Assembly (NCBI GenBank): GCA_022592445.1 | Contig: JABYQR010000097.1 | Location: 62,001-126,000 of the forward strand | Length of the DNA: 64,000 nt | Reading direction: 5' to 3' | Source: Cytidiella melzeri | Lineage: Eukaryota > Basidiomycota > Agaricomycetes > Polyporales > Irpicaceae | Shown: positions 34,650 through 47,670 of the stretch, piece by piece | Layout of the letters: the number at the start of each line of letters is the position of its first letter | Position numbering within the stretch: position 1 is the first letter of the stretch | Translations under genes and position numbers: made by a program | Notes under the pieces: model-generated | Told to the model about the DNA's origin: nothing | What the model saw: only the letters and a program-made list of their open reading frames with translations | Database searches by the model: none

Positions 34650-35240
34650 ATGGCCTCCCTCCAATTGGCATGGCAAGCAACGAAACCAAGAGCGCCCTTG
34701 CGCATCGCGCAGACGTCTGTCCGATGGATGGCCGCTGGCGGTGACCCCCGATTAGCGGACGCCGCCACGATGGCAGACCCAAGGGTAGACACCATCCGCC
34801 GCACGCTTTATCCTGCAAACGTGCGAAGCAGAGAGTCGCCGACGGGGACGTGGAGGTCAAACGTCGGTCGGCGCCTGCAACGCGCCATTCCCTCCGTTCA
34901 AGCCCACGAAACCATCGAGCGTGCGTGGCGTTTACACCAGCGTCACCTCCGGAAAGGGAGGCAGGCAGAGTTGGAGAGAAAGTTTGCGTGCATGAAGGAG
35001 GCGATGGATGTCCTGTACGAGCTCGACCCGAAGTTGCATGCGGAGGCTAACAAGGTGGAGGATCCACGCGTGCGAACTCCGGAAGAGGTCCAGTTGCTCA
35101 AGACTCTGAAAGGGCAAGAGAAAAAGGCCATCGAGTCACGCATCCGTGGTTTGTTCCCTCGCGAACTTCGTATTCCTGCCGATACTCCGTCGCGCGATGG
35201 ATGGCGGTATGAATGGGACCCGCTGATAGCTCCCTTGTAG
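34650..35240 (+). CDS. MRPL28: Mitochondrial large-subunit ribosomal protein mL40
   Basis: A single exon of 196 residues. The N-terminus is basic with few acidic residues (presequence). Next come DPRVDTIRRTLYPANVR, then AHETIERAWRLHQR, a helical ELERKFACMKEAMDVL block, and the ending LFPRELRIPADTPSRDGW. This order (IR-x2-LY, a His-x-Thr-Ile-x-Arg-Ala-Trp helix, then FPRE-x-R-x-P-x-DTP) is that of the fungal mL40 family (yeast Mrpl28, MRP-L28 domain). No intron is needed. It is convergent with CSN2, 193 bases away. The short diverged family and lack of a search are the main uncertainty. Confidence 0.8.
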   Translation: MASLQLAWQATKPRAPLRIAQTSVRWMAAGGDPRLADAATMADPRVDTIRRTLYPANVRSRESPTGTWRSNVGRRLQRAIPSVQAHETIERAWRLHQRHLRKGRQAELERKFACMKEAMDVLYELDPKLHAEANKVEDPRVRTPEEVQLLKTLKGQEKKAIESRIRGLFPRELRIPADTPSRDGWRYEWDPLIAPL

Positions 35241-35433
35241 ACAACGTGAGTAACCGTACTCACCATACGCTTTGCTTCTACTGATGTCTCTGTCAGTGTG
35301 TTCGACCTAATCTATAATTTCAGCTACATATAGTTTTCGTTCGTTGCAGCATTTTAGAGCATTCAGAAGAGTTACATGCGATGCATATGGTACAGAATGA
35401 TGTCGATACAAAGTACGCGTTCCCGCCTCCCCC

Positions 35434-37462
35434 TCACCATTGGCGTGTCACGCGGTTGTCCATGTCATATCCACCCGAGCTGAAGCCTTCCATGGGGTTG
35501 CTCATTGGGTGGTCCCCTGGCCCTCTGGCCGTTCCAGGGGCCTTGTTGATGACAGCCGCATGTACACCTTCCAGCGCCTCTGTCCATTTCTCTAAAGCAC
35601 TGTATCGTTTCTTCTCCAATGCTTGCCTGATAATAAACGTAAGCATCTAGGAAACGTCCGTAAAATCGTAGGACTAACTTTCGATCAAGCTCAAGCCTCA
35701 TGGCCACTTGGTCGATGCGACCCTCTACCTTGCCTTCCAGAATAAGACCAATGAGCAGCTCCTCAACATCGTCGATCTCGACGTTCAATTGCTGCAATCG
35801 GCAAAGTCAGTAAAGGACGTATACAAGTGTCGAATTGCCGGACCTTGGCCAAGAAAGAGAGCTCCAGCCTCGTGTACGGCTTGATGAGGTCAATGAGGTA
35901 CTGTGTACGCAAGCTGCGAAGCAGCTCGTCAATGTACAGTCGGATGAATGGGTCGTCCATTATGGTCGAGCGGTTATCTAAAGGACATAAGCTTGATACT
36001 TGCCTAGCTAGCAAAAGTGCACGAACCTCGCAGGATCTTTTCGGCAGAATGTACTTCTCGCCGTTGGTAGGCTTCGACGAGGTCAGTCATGGCTGTAATT
36101 TGAGGGTCGCTCTTGTACCTAAATAACACATAAGCACCACTGGTCCAAGCGGTATACTATCCAACACTGACGGTTTTGTCTCCTGACTGTCAAACGGGTT
36201 AACCTCACTGCCCATGAGCATGTTCGCCAGCACGAGATACTTCAAAACTTGGATACGCTGCGGAGAGCCAGCTTCATCGTAATTTCTGAAAGATTCGAAA
36301 AAATCCTCGCCCGCACGGTGCCAATTACCTTCGAGAAATGATCAACGCACGACGTAAGGCACGCGATGCATGAACGTACGTTCTCCCATCCACATTTTTC
36401 CACCACATTCTTTGATGACGCCCATAATACGTGGGTGTGGGATGGCCGAACGGACAGAGTTTGAAGCGTTGTATATTTCCTATGACCAGTCAGCGGGATG
36501 ACTTCGTGAAGAAAACATAATGATCCTACTTTCAACTTCTTGAAGTTCTTCGTTTCGTTGTACATCTGGATTTCTAGAGCGTATATCTCTAGTAGCTGAG
36601 TTCCCTTCTGAGCTTGATCCTCACCCTCCGCTATAGTTGACTGATGAAGGTCACGAATCAACTGGAAAGAAGTTAGGATACCACTTCCAACACTCCGATC
36701 TATACCTCACTTTGGCTAATCGCTGATACTCTTTACGGTCAAGCCAGAGCTTCGCCAATTTCAGGTTTGTTTTGACGGACAGACGCTAGAGAGCCCGCAG
36801 AGCACCGTTGAACGCCACATGCATAAAATGAGAGCCGGTGCCACTGACCTCGTTCTTGGCTTCCACCAGAGCTTTCTTAGTGGCCTGATAGAAATTCTCC
36901 AGCGTGTCTACATCCACGGGGCCACTCTTCCCGCCACCAACATAATCAAGGATGTTGTTGATACTCTTTTCAGAGTAATTCCGAGTTACCGCAGACTTGG
37001 TGTACGTGAGCAGTTCTATGTACGTCTTAAGGGCGTCTTGTGGTCGTCTGAGGCCTAGGAACAATAGCTTAGTTGACTGCTTCAAGGCTTTGAATCCCCT
37101 AGACACGAGCAAAATGAGCCCAATCTTCAGCAGAAACAAATAAGCGCACCAGTCGCCTTTCTCCTCTTCCCGATCCACTATAGCACGGAATTCCTTCAAC
37201 GCTTGTTCTGGTTCGTCTTCTCGTTTCGCTACAATGCAGCATATGTTTGATCAAAATCCAGAACATACTGATTGCTACGTACACTTAGCGGTGTAGTACA
37301 TGTTCTCTACATCCGCGCTCCCACTATCGTTACCCTCGCCGTCGTCAGAGTAGTCAAAGCCATAGTCCTACGAGACTAGTGAGGGGAAAGAAGATGTCTA
37401 TTGATGTCAACTCGTACCTCGTCGTCACTACCTTGCATGTAATCAGCATCGTCGTCATCCAT
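35434..37462 (-). CDS. CSN2: COP9 signalosome subunit 2
   Basis: Twelve exons: 37462-37418, 37367-37283, 37228-37150, 37098-36849, 36785-36711, 36661-36530, 36479-36380, 36328-36172, 36118-36027, 35977-35844, 35791-35679, 35626-35434; 484 residues. The acidic Asp/Tyr-rich N-terminus ends in [20 protein letters not shown], a CSN2 hallmark. It is followed by TPR-like helical repeats ([16 protein letters not shown], then [18 protein letters not shown]), the conserved [18 protein letters not shown], and a PCI/winged-helix domain in the last four exons ([19 protein letters not shown], then [10 protein letters not shown]). CSN2 is a scaffold of the complex that removes NEDD8 from cullins. The C-terminal ~45 residues are Gly/Pro-rich and disordered. 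All junctions keep phase. Confidence 0.95.
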
Positions 37463-37915
37463 AGCGAGGTCGATAGCACTCTAGCGAAGTATTTCGTTGC
37501 CGTAAGTACTTTCGATGGTTTCACATGGCACACTAAAAATTCGTCGCACCTATGACAATTAGCTGCTGTAGATGATGCTCTTGGGGTAACAAGTGGCTGT
37601 CGCTGGTGCAGGTGAAGCTCAAGACGCACACGCCTCTTGGACTTGGACGCGATCACTTAGCGCCCATATATGGGAGTTCACTTGCAGTCTGAAGCGAACT
37701 GATCCGGCGGTACTACGGTCTACCAGAATGACGTCCACCGGACCGGGGCGCGTCTGTGGCAACTGGAAAACGTTCAGGACCCAGGTCGACTCCGAGTCTT
37801 CGAGCACTGAGCAGACTCAGCTACCACCTTGTTATCTCACGTCTTTCTGGCCACTGCACACATCCCGCCATGCGCTGAAAACAACCAGAGAACTCGATAC
37901 GACCCTTGGACGACC
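37463..37915. promoter_or_regulatory. Divergent promoter region CSN2/FAB1
   Basis: 453 bases separate the two start codons. A GTG-initiated frame upstream of FAB1 runs into its coding frame, but the first in-frame ATG is 37916. No strong element is recognised. Confidence 0.45.
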
Positions 37916-40900
37916 ATGATGACCGAATCGCCCCAGCTGATGACACCCTATAATCCCATTAGCACGACTCCCTCTTCCAGGTCTCGGAGCAGCAGCAAGT
38001 TAGACGATGTTGCTGGACTAACATCATTCAATCCGTTCTCTGAAGAGGATGAACATGACCAATCTTCATACGCGTTGGTTACGTCCCTCTTTTCGAAAGT
38101 CAGGAACACGCTCTCGGCGCCATTGACGTCTGCTACTTCAGCAGCGGCAGCACCAGTTGCAGAGAAGGCAAACACCGTGCAGAGCACCTCCACAGCAGAG
38201 GCCAGACGACCTTCGATCCACTATTCGAACTCGAATAACTCCAACAAGTCGAATACTGACAGGCCTAACCCTTTGAATGTCATCCAGGCCAATCCCGCCC
38301 CACCGCTTGTCTCCTTGACCCCAGTCACATCCGAGGTGCCTTCCTATGTGGACTTGGAGAGGACTCCGTCGCAGGGCGGCTCTTTTTATGCTCCAGAAGT
38401 ACCTGAAGGTAGTGGGTATGGAACGTATATTCCTGGATTCCCCATACAAGACAGCGATGCGCGCAGCATACGGACTGCAGGCAGCACGAACATGAGGAGG
38501 TCTGACTCAGTCTCGAAGGTAATTCGGAGAATACGAGGAGAAGGTGTGTGCACTTTCTACTTGTGATGCATCTTCACTACCTCATCGGCAATAGGATTGT
38601 CGCGAGATTATTGGATGGACGATGAATTATGCAAGGAGTGCTACGATTGTAAAAGCGTGTTCACTGCATGGAGAAGGAAACATCACTGTCGCATATGCGG
38701 TAAGTGACGCTGCTGTGCCGTTCAAAGCGTGTCTCAACATTTCGCTAGGCCAGGTCTATTGTTCCAGATGTGCGTCGAACATCATCAAAGGCTCGCGATT
38801 CGGCCACGACGGCATGATTCGTATATGCAACCTCTGCCTAGAAAAGCTTAGCAAAGTGGAAGATGACGAAGACGACAACCGGTCGGTTGTCTCCTCTGTC
38901 ACTTCTCCATTTGCAGCCCATCAGCTGGGGTCAGAGTCAAGATCATTCAATCTTTCCCATCTTTCCCAGTCTCCGTTTGCTGCTTCGCAGCTCTTTGGTC
39001 GTAACGACTCCTTCAGTCTCTTTTCTATCGCAGAAACTAGGAGGCCGAGAGCAGGCTCTGAAGATAGCGACTTCGCGTCCCGCTCCGTAACACCGGATTT
39101 CCGCGACGACAGCACCCTCCACATGAGTCACGCGCCGTTCCGTCGAGCCTTTACGGAGGAAGACAAGTTTCCTCTTTCGTTGTCAACTAACTATATGCAT
39201 GAACATTCTCCGACAGCGCAAGGCGCGAAGACCCCCATTGATTTTCCAGTAACTGTACCAGTATCTGTCGATGGATCCACCAGCTCCGTAGCATTTCCTG
39301 TGAGCTCGCCCGACCAAGGATATGGATTTGAAAGTCCTGGTGGCACGCGTTCGCGTTTCAACTCCTTAGCAGATCTTCACGGCCCACCTTTCATCCGTAG
39401 TCGTGTGCAGAGCAGACTAGACAACTTCGATATGGGCGAAGCAGGTTGGCGTACCCGACGGGAGAGTACTGCGTGTGTACACCGTTGTCAATACAGACAT
39501 GATCATACTGATTGAACTCTTAGCTATGCTCAAGAGCTGAACACAATCTCCATGTTCCACCTGCGCATCATGCTTCGCCAGATGCTGACAACGGAGAACA
39601 TACCTAATATCAAGGAATGGGAGCAGACTCTCCTTGCGCTGGCCCTCCGAATCGCGCGTGAACTGACCTTCACGGCTCATCCCCATAGGCAAGGTGCTGA
39701 TATGGACGTCAGACGATATGTCAAGATCAAGAAAATCCCTGGCGGGGCACCAAAGGATTCTGAGTACGTCGACGGCGCTGTCATCACGAAAAATGTTGCG
39801 CACAAGTCGATGTTGAAGACGCAGCGTAACCCACGTGTCATGCTGGTCACTTTCCCTCTGGAATTTCAGCGCGTCGAAGGCCAGTACGTTCACTTTGGCC
39901 AGATCATGTTACAGGAGAAGGACTATCTTGGAAACTTGGCCAGCCGTATAGCTGCCCTACGTCCACACGTCGTCCTCGTGGAGAAGTCCGTTTCTCGAAT
40001 TGCGCTTGAAGCGCTTGCCAAACGCGGCATTGCTGTGGCGAGAACAGTAAAGCCATCTGCGATCTCGTTCGTCGCTCGCATGACACAAGGGGACGTTTTC
40101 TCATCAATAGACAAGCTCGCGCTCGAACCGCGGCTGGGCCACTGTGCGAAGTTCAAGATACAAACATTCGATCATCCGCTCATTCCCGGGCGTAGAAAGG
40201 CCTATATGCGGTTTGAAGGATGTAACAGGGAGATGGGTTGTACTATAATCCTGCGTGGTGGCGATATAGAAGTTCTACGTCGCGTGAAGAAAGTGACGCG
40301 CTTTATGGCCTTCATGGTTCGGAACCTCAGACTAGAAACACATCTTTGGAAGGATTCAGTCATCACCCTTCCTGCACTCACGAAGACGGCTACTCCGGAA
40401 CCCTTCAGCTCGTTGCCTGACGGGCGGCCTGTCAATCGGCTGACTTCTGTCTCGACGCAGCTTCTCGTGACGCCTCTGAGGGGTGACCAAGAATCGACTC
40501 CAACGGAAGGGATGTTACAGTCTACGGATATTGAGGAGCTGCCCCGGGAAGAGTCAGAGCAGCGGCGGCTGTCACGTCGAATTGACGATTCTCTGGAACC
40601 ATACCGGCGGACATTTATCTCAGTATCTGCCACCTTGCGCTTTCCTCCTCCTTATCCTATCCGACGCATGAAAGAACTTGACGACGAGCTCCTGCGCATC
40701 AAACAGGAATGGGAAGACGATCTGGTCCGTCGGGAAGAGCGGCCGTTAGTGTCGCACAGCCAAGAAATCACCATCACAGAGACTCCTACTCCTGTTATTG
40801 TAGCTCCAGAGCCAGTCGACCCGGAAGACCTTGCTGCTCAGATCGAGTCACTTGCGATACCAGAGATGCCGAGGACGCCAACTCCCGGTTTATTGCCTCC

Positions 40901-43900
40901 CGAGCCACAAGACTACTTTGCCTTCCCACGCAACCAATTTACATCGGCTCCACTCTCATCTTCGGTCGCATCGTCTCCAGGGCTAGGCTTTGTTGCTATC
41001 ATGGAGGAGACTCCGATTGAGCCCAAGACGGCCGAGGATATCAGTCTCGAAAGTCGTCTGAGCTTCGTCAAGTGGCAGCATGAGGAGCAACGTCGCATTT
41101 GGGAGTGGTATCTAAGGAAAAACCGGGACGATTTCCACGTGGAGAAGTACCAGTGTATTTGCCTATGGGAGTTTACGCTCCCTATTGCGGAATATGGACT
41201 GCACCACGCTTGCTTCCCACCCCAGCTTCAGTACATCACGTTTTATGGCGATAAAGACTGTACGCTGGGCCACTTTATCGAGATGTCCGTCAGAGATGCG
41301 TTGGTGAAGTTCCTAGATCCGAGGGCCATTTGCTCCGGGAAAGGATGTGCCCAGCCGATCACTCGGCATTGCAAGGTTTTCGTACACAACGAGACCCGGT
41401 TGTTCATTGCCGTTGAACAGTGGGACGGGCAAATCACTGATCGCAGCGGGTACCACGCTCATGCCGCACCCGACAGCATTATCACCTGGAGTGCTTGTCG
41501 AGTGTGCGGATCCGCCACGCCCTTTATTCCAGTGTCCGAAGAAATGCAACGGTACTCGTTCGCCAAGTTTCTGGAGCTGCATTTCTATCCCGCTGATGTG
41601 CAGCTGGTTCAAGGCGCCGGATGTCAGCATAATATATATCGCCACCACATACGCTACTTTGCGAACATGGGCATGACGGTACGCTTCCAGGCAGACCCGA
41701 TCATCCTTCACGAAGTCATCTATCCTCCTATGCGCATTCGCGTCCGCCCAGAAAGCCAGTTAGAAATTAAGAATAGAGATTTCCAGCGACTGCATCACAG
41801 GAATAGCGTTTGGTACTCTGCTCTTGTCGACGATCTCAAGCTTATCAACATTGATGCGGCGACTGGCGAAGAAGAGGCCGATGCAATGCTGACGAGCCAC
41901 ATCAACACTCTCATCCTAAGAGCAGAGAGGGAGAAGAACGAGGTTACTAGCTTCATAAATCTCGTGTACAAGGATTCGGCCCCTACAGATACTCTGGCAC
42001 TGAACCAAGTTCGGGCCAAACGCCAGGATCTCATTGTTGCCTGGCAGCAAGACTTTGATCGCCTACCAAAGCCACGTATGTCCCAGTCTCATGTTCCGGA
42101 CAGAAACGCTGCTCGAACGTCTACCTTTGGCTCTGTTCGCATGTGGCCACGTCGGCACGACTTCGAGTTCCCGTACGCCCCATCCGCAAATATGTCGGAG
42201 GCGGAGGAGTACAGTGCGCCTTCCTCGAGACGCATGACCGCTGAATCCATCGTTTCCACGTCCTCAGCTTCGGATGCGTCGGATGGCGAAGCTCTCACAC
42301 AAACCTCACACCTATCTATGGACGCAGAGGGAGAACCCATAGTACCCTCAGCTGACTCCCCACCAGGCGATGCCAAGGGTGCCGACAGTGATTCGACGAT
42401 AGGAGCTCCCGGAGACGGCTCGCTCAAAGTCGCTGCTGTTCCACTTGACACGACGGTTAGTTTGCGCTAAGCCTACCAATGTGTATGCTGATATATCTAA
42501 GCAGGTCGATTCCGATGTCGAGCCAGAGCAAGCTGACGCTCAGCCCCAGCGCAGTACCTCACACATATCAAGGCTTCCTAGGCGAGCATCATATCAGCCA
42601 AGCGTTGCGGAACTGGTGAAAAAGTACCAAGAGTTCTTACCTCCTCAAGGAGTCGAAGAACTGGCCCGCACAGCTCTCTCTGCTGTTCCGCCGGTTTCTG
42701 AGAGTGAAGGGGAAGGCCCTCCCCCTGTCAGGGTCGTTCGAGCGCGGGTCAAAAGCAAGATACGGCAGCCTATCCTTAGCAAGAGGACTTCATTCTCCGA
42801 TTTTGAACAAAGCTACGCGGCTAATATAGCTCCGAAGTACCTGACACACAGTAAGCGACCTGTGAACCAAGTCATGAGCCGTATACCGGGTCCTGCCCTC
42901 TCCTCAGCTGAGTCACACCAGAGCTCTCGACGAACATCGCCAGACAAACGGCCTTCGTTCCTCCGCACGCACACTGAAGGAGTGGTCAGGGGAGGACGCT
43001 CATCACCTCCGCCTGGTAGAGCTGGGACGACTGGCCCTTTCAGAGGACGCGGCAAAGCTACCATCCGTGCCGTACCTAGAGAGAAACCGGCTTCATCACG
43101 ACCTACAAGTAGTTCTGGACCTAAGAACACGCTGAAAAGGGCACCTCCTCCTGGCAACAAAGTCTCTAGCATCGCCAAGCACTTCGAGAGAATCGGTCGC
43201 GACAGTGAGCGTGCAAGCCGGCGCTATGCCGTGATCCGAGGCCGAAGAGCGCGTCCTGTGGCAACTGCGCGAGCGAAAGTGGAAATCCTCGACAGCATCA
43301 AGGACGCCATCAACGACGAGGAAGAATCCGACGGCTCGGACTCCAGTGAGGCCGACGACGAGGGTGGGGATGACGATGAGATAAGTCATGCGAAGGAAAA
43401 TCAAACACACAGTCCTGGTGGGCCTGATGTACCCGCTCAGCCTTGGATTGAAGGTAGCGAGGCGACAAGACTATCGCCTGATGCTTCAGTAGCGCCCGTT
43501 GGTGAAGAACCAGAGGCTATAGTGCTTGACGCACCGCAAGACGATAAGTCACTCGAGCCTCCTAGTCGTTTGGAAACGGCACCGTTTCCGCCCGTGCCCC
43601 TACCGGCCGCAGTCACCCCCGCAGCATCGCCTCCAGAACTGGAAATTGGGTCTACCGCTGATCAGCGGCATTCCATCCTCAAGACTCTTGCGGGATTCTG
43701 GCCACAGCAGAACCAGCCCATCCGCCAAGATGGAGATGATCCTATGTCCGACCCAGAGCATATTTTCAGAGATTCGTCCATGGTTGTAAGAACGGATGAA
43801 CCCACTTCTATAATTGCGCTGGCCCTCAAGTGAGTGTTTTTGGTTATCCAAGTCCTTGATGCTGATCTTTTCGCTAGTTCTCCTCAGTATCGAGAAATGC

Positions 43901-45381
43901 TGACAAAATCTCGGGCAGAGAAGCGCCAGGCAAGGGAGGCCAAGCTGACGGATGGTGGGGAAGCTTTCATGCCCGATGACCAGTCGGTCGCTGAGTCTAC
44001 TTCGACCTGGGGAGTTGTGAACGTCGATTCCACAGATGGCGCAGACCCTACAGAAGAGTTGCGTGTGCCTTCGTCGAAGCTGCCGTGGGCAATATGTATG
44101 TCAGTCTCTCATTCCGCAACGCATTATGATTGATCACGTTTTCGACCATAGCATTTGAGAGTGGCGGACTAACAATCAGCTGTACTGTGCTTTTCGCGGA
44201 GCAGTTCGATGCTCTCCGTCGAACTTATGACTGTGAGAAGAGTATGATCGAGTCTTTAGCCCGATGTGTCAAATGGGATGCCAGCGGCGGAAAATCTGGT
44301 TCAGCTTTCCTCAAAACTCTAGGCATGCTTGATTATCTGACATGACTAATGGCCGGAAGTTGCTAACAATTCAACAGATGACCGATTCATAGCGAAAGAG
44401 CTTTCGCGGGCAGAGCTGCAAGCCATGGAAACGTTTGCTCCTGCTTACTTTGATTACATGTCTTCTGCGGTAGTTGCTCATGTGAGTGACGATGCATCGC
44501 TTGCACCTAAAACTATCTGATAAATCTGACATTTATAGCGTCCAACGCTACTAGCCAAGATCTTCGGCTGCTACAAAATCAGCTTCCGCAAAACTCACAA
44601 GGATCGAGGAAGCAAGGCTAGATCGACTCAGATGAATTTGATGGTCATGGAAAATCTATTCTATGACCGTCGATTTTCAAAGGTATGCGCGCCATTATTT
44701 TTCAGGCTGTCTGCGCAAAATTCACGAATTGGTAGATTTACGACCTGAAAGGCTCTACCCGCAATCGACATGTTCAGTCTACTGGCCGAGCGAACGAGGT
44801 TCTACTCGACGAAAACCTTGTCGAGAGTAAGCTCCTCTTCCTGTGTGCTCAATGGTCATTCCTCTTACCACCCTGTTCCAGCTGCGCATCTCAATCCGTT
44901 TTACTTTCGTGAACACTCCAAACGAATCATGCGTGGCGCTCTATTCAACGACAGTAAATTCCTTGCAGACATCAATGTCATGGACTATTCTCTTGTGGTT
45001 GGGGTGGACAGCCAGAACAACGAGCTGGTTGTTGGCATTGTTGGTACGTGCGATAGCACAAATATCGCTCTAGTACTCACTTTCATTGAAGACTATATCC
45101 GTACCTACACATGGGATAAGAAGCTAGAGAGTTGGGTAAAGGATTCCGCTTTCCTAGGAGGAGGCGCGAATAAAGGCGAACCAACTATAATAGGTCCTCG
45201 ACAGTATAGACAGCGCTTTCTGAGCGCGATGGAGCGATATTTTCCTCTTGTACGTCTTTGATCAAATTGCCATTTCCTGCCACTCACCAATCTCCAATAG
45301 GTCCCGGATCGCTGGATGAAGCAGCATGACGCCCCTGAAGAGGAAGGCAATAATCTTTTGGACTTGTGGCCGGATTGGTAG
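37916..45381 (+). CDS. FAB1: FAB1/PIKfyve phosphatidylinositol-3-phosphate 5-kinase
   Basis: Thirteen exons: 37916-38543, 38595-38699, 38749-39472, 39524-42455, 42505-43829, 43878-44095, 44152-44322, 44378-44481, 44539-44682, 44736-44826, 44882-45043, 45092-45249, 45301-45381; about 2280 residues. A disordered N-terminus precedes a FYVE finger (about 212-275: [27 protein letters not shown]), which reads PI3P on endosomes and vacuole. Next are a CCT/TCP1-like domain (about 580-770), a Cys/His-rich region (about 1010-1210) and a C-terminal PIPK kinase (about 1945-2280) with [21 protein letters not shown] and [14 protein letters not shown]. The 48-base intron 45044-45091 is in frame without stops; removing it restores the canonical GIVDYIRTY. 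Intron 44323-44377 is GC-AG. The product PI(3,5)P2 controls vacuole size and endosomal transport. Confidence 0.95.
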
Positions 45382-45538
45382 TTGTCGCCTGTAGTTTTTT
45401 CAAAACAGTCATGGTCGAGCGGATGCTGCTGCTGGTACAAGGACTTGCATTTGGAACAATTGTAATCTATACACTTGCATACTCGCACTCATGTCTTAGA
45501 CCCCCCCTTTGTACACATTTTGTCCCTGGAAAATCAAT

Positions 45539-47348
45539 TTATAATCTGCGCAGTTTCGTCTTCTCCTTGTCAGATAAACGTTTCGTCTGCGTTTTGATTT
45601 CTGATGAGAACTGTTCTTTCGTGTTCTTTTTGTCAGCACGCCGAGTTTGTCGTTCGGCTTTCACAGCCTGCTTGCGCAGCTTCTTATCCTCTTTGGACTC
45701 ATCCTTCGGCCTACTGATGGTAACACGTATAGCTGCGAATGTATGTAAGATAATCAATTCGTAGAGAGAGTACTATAACTTACGTCGTTCGGTATCCTCA
45801 GTTTCGTTTATCGGCTGGGCTTGTCGCCTAGGCGCCCTCGTTTCTCCCACTACAGGCAGACCAGTCTTGGGATCTAGCGTGATTTTCGGAGTAATCCTGG
45901 TTTGTCGTGCACGAATAAGACGAGGATGGTTCTCAAGGTTGCTATACGTAGCTAGACACAGCTTATCAGGGACATGCGAAGAGCTGTGAAGGTGCACGCA
46001 CTCAGGATGGTCTCGCAATCCCACCTGTCTTTGGCCTCGTCTATGTCCACAGGCATGAGAAAATCGCCCTCCCCGTCATCGTCTTCCTGGTCTCGGATCT
46101 GAGCCCTCCCAAGTGCCTTACGGAATGTATCTAGTTTGTCCACCGCAGATTCTCCGGAAAGTACTGGGCGCATCTTGCCACCGACAATCTCGAAGTCTTC
46201 AAGAAACTCGTTCATCATCGCGTCGAAATCTTCCCGCGATGTAATCAGCTCCGGAGCTGAGTCATAGTCAGAGCCTTCGTCCTCCTCGTCCTCATCCGTG
46301 TCGTACTCTTTTTGAATCTGTGTAATGTGCATCAATTGCCTGGCGTCGAGACATATATACCAATGCATAACTACCTGATCGAAACGTTCATCAAGGGTTG
46401 TGAGGCCTTCGTTCCTAAACATTGAAGAGCTACTCATGCTGTAACCAGAGGCATCTGAGCTGCCCTTCCGTCGCTTTTTACCGCCGATAACTGAGAATTG
46501 AGGCAGCGTCCCAACGGTATCTCCTCCTTCTGAAAGCCCATCTGTTTCGGTAAGAGTCGTTTGCTCCTTCCTCTGTTCCATCTTGAACCGCGCAAACCTG
46601 GCTTCCCATCCTTCCTCCATTCCACCGTTCACTCGTTCCTCATCTCCGTCAACGCTGTCGTCAATTTCGTCCCCTAACCCATCCTCAGCAAATTCGAACT
46701 CAACAACATCATCTGCTGCGCGCTCTCCATCTGCCACTAACTCCCCGAAAAAATCATCTTCTGACTCATCCTCCACGAAAGCATCGTCCTCAAGCGCTTC
46801 CAAGACTTGTCGAAGGTGTGGGTCCATATCTGGCTGAAATCCTGATAATGAGGTAGGAACAGCCTGCTGGGACTCATAATTTCTAGGTATCTCCGATGCC
46901 GAGGGAAGAGCCTCAGCAGGAATATCTATTAGTTCTCGTGAGTCCTTGGCTTTCCCCTTCCCCTTCGATGTAGAGGGTGCCTCGATCAGTACACTGTCGA
47001 CACCGTCCTCTTGTAGCCCCACGGGGCGCAGATGCTGCATATAGTCGTATTCTGTATCGTCGTAGTAAACACCATAAGCGGCTGCTTCTCCAATGTTTGC
47101 GCGATCCTTGTCGGACGCTGGAAGCACCTGCTCAAGATCTATCCTGGATTTCCCCTTGAGAATGTGATCAATAAATTGCAAAGCACCTGAGTATATGTTG
47201 GGAAAACCTTCTTGTCGTTAGGCCTCTCAAATTCCTTCAGGACATGCTGACTGGCTTCAGGATCGTGTATGCGAGGGTCCCTCAGGGAGCGATGCACAAG
47301 CTGAAAGTGCTTCGATCCTGGCTGCCTGAATATCGATTTCTGCGGCAT
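45539..47348 (-). CDS. LTV1: 40S ribosome assembly factor LTV1
   Basis: Five exons: 47348-47208, 47154-46375, 46317-46002, 45951-45784, 45732-45539; 532 residues. The start MPQKSIFRQPGSKHFQLVHR followed by RDPRIHDPEASQHVL is diagnostic, as are YDDTEYDYMQHLRPVG and, later, LDERFDQ|IQKEYDTDEDE. The C-terminal block WDCETILTTYSNLENHPRLI is also typical, followed by a Lys/Arg-rich tail (KKLRKQAVKAERQTRR). The 57-base intron 46374-46318 is in frame without stops but splits the conserved LDERF...KEYD motif, so I treat it as spliced. LTV1 rides on pre-40S particles and controls placement of uS3 before export. It is divergent from TAF2, and its stop lies 157 bases from the FAB1 stop. Confidence 0.94.
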
Positions 47349-47670
47349 GGTGTGTCTTGCGAGTCGACGTCGATGTCGTGGTACAAAGCTAAATGTAGAG
47401 TGACGAAGTTACTGTAATCGCAAAATTACAGTAGAGTGAGGCGCTCAACTGATCCCAATCGGGATATTGCTTACGTGATACGCTCGCGTGTGTTACGCTG
47501 GTGGTGGCAAGCTTCACTCTCAACACTATACCTGTGGGTATCGTCGTCGTGGAGGAACGGCGGATACTCACCTTCGTCTTGATCTTCACGTTGAACTGCA
47601 CTCTGACCCGCTGGATCTTGTCTCTGGACTGATTACCTGGCCGGATTCTCGCACCGGAGTTGGTTGGAAC
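47349..47670. promoter_or_regulatory. Shared divergent promoter LTV1/TAF2
   Basis: 322 bases between start codons must serve a ribosome-assembly gene and a general transcription factor gene. No obvious TATA box. Confidence 0.5.
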
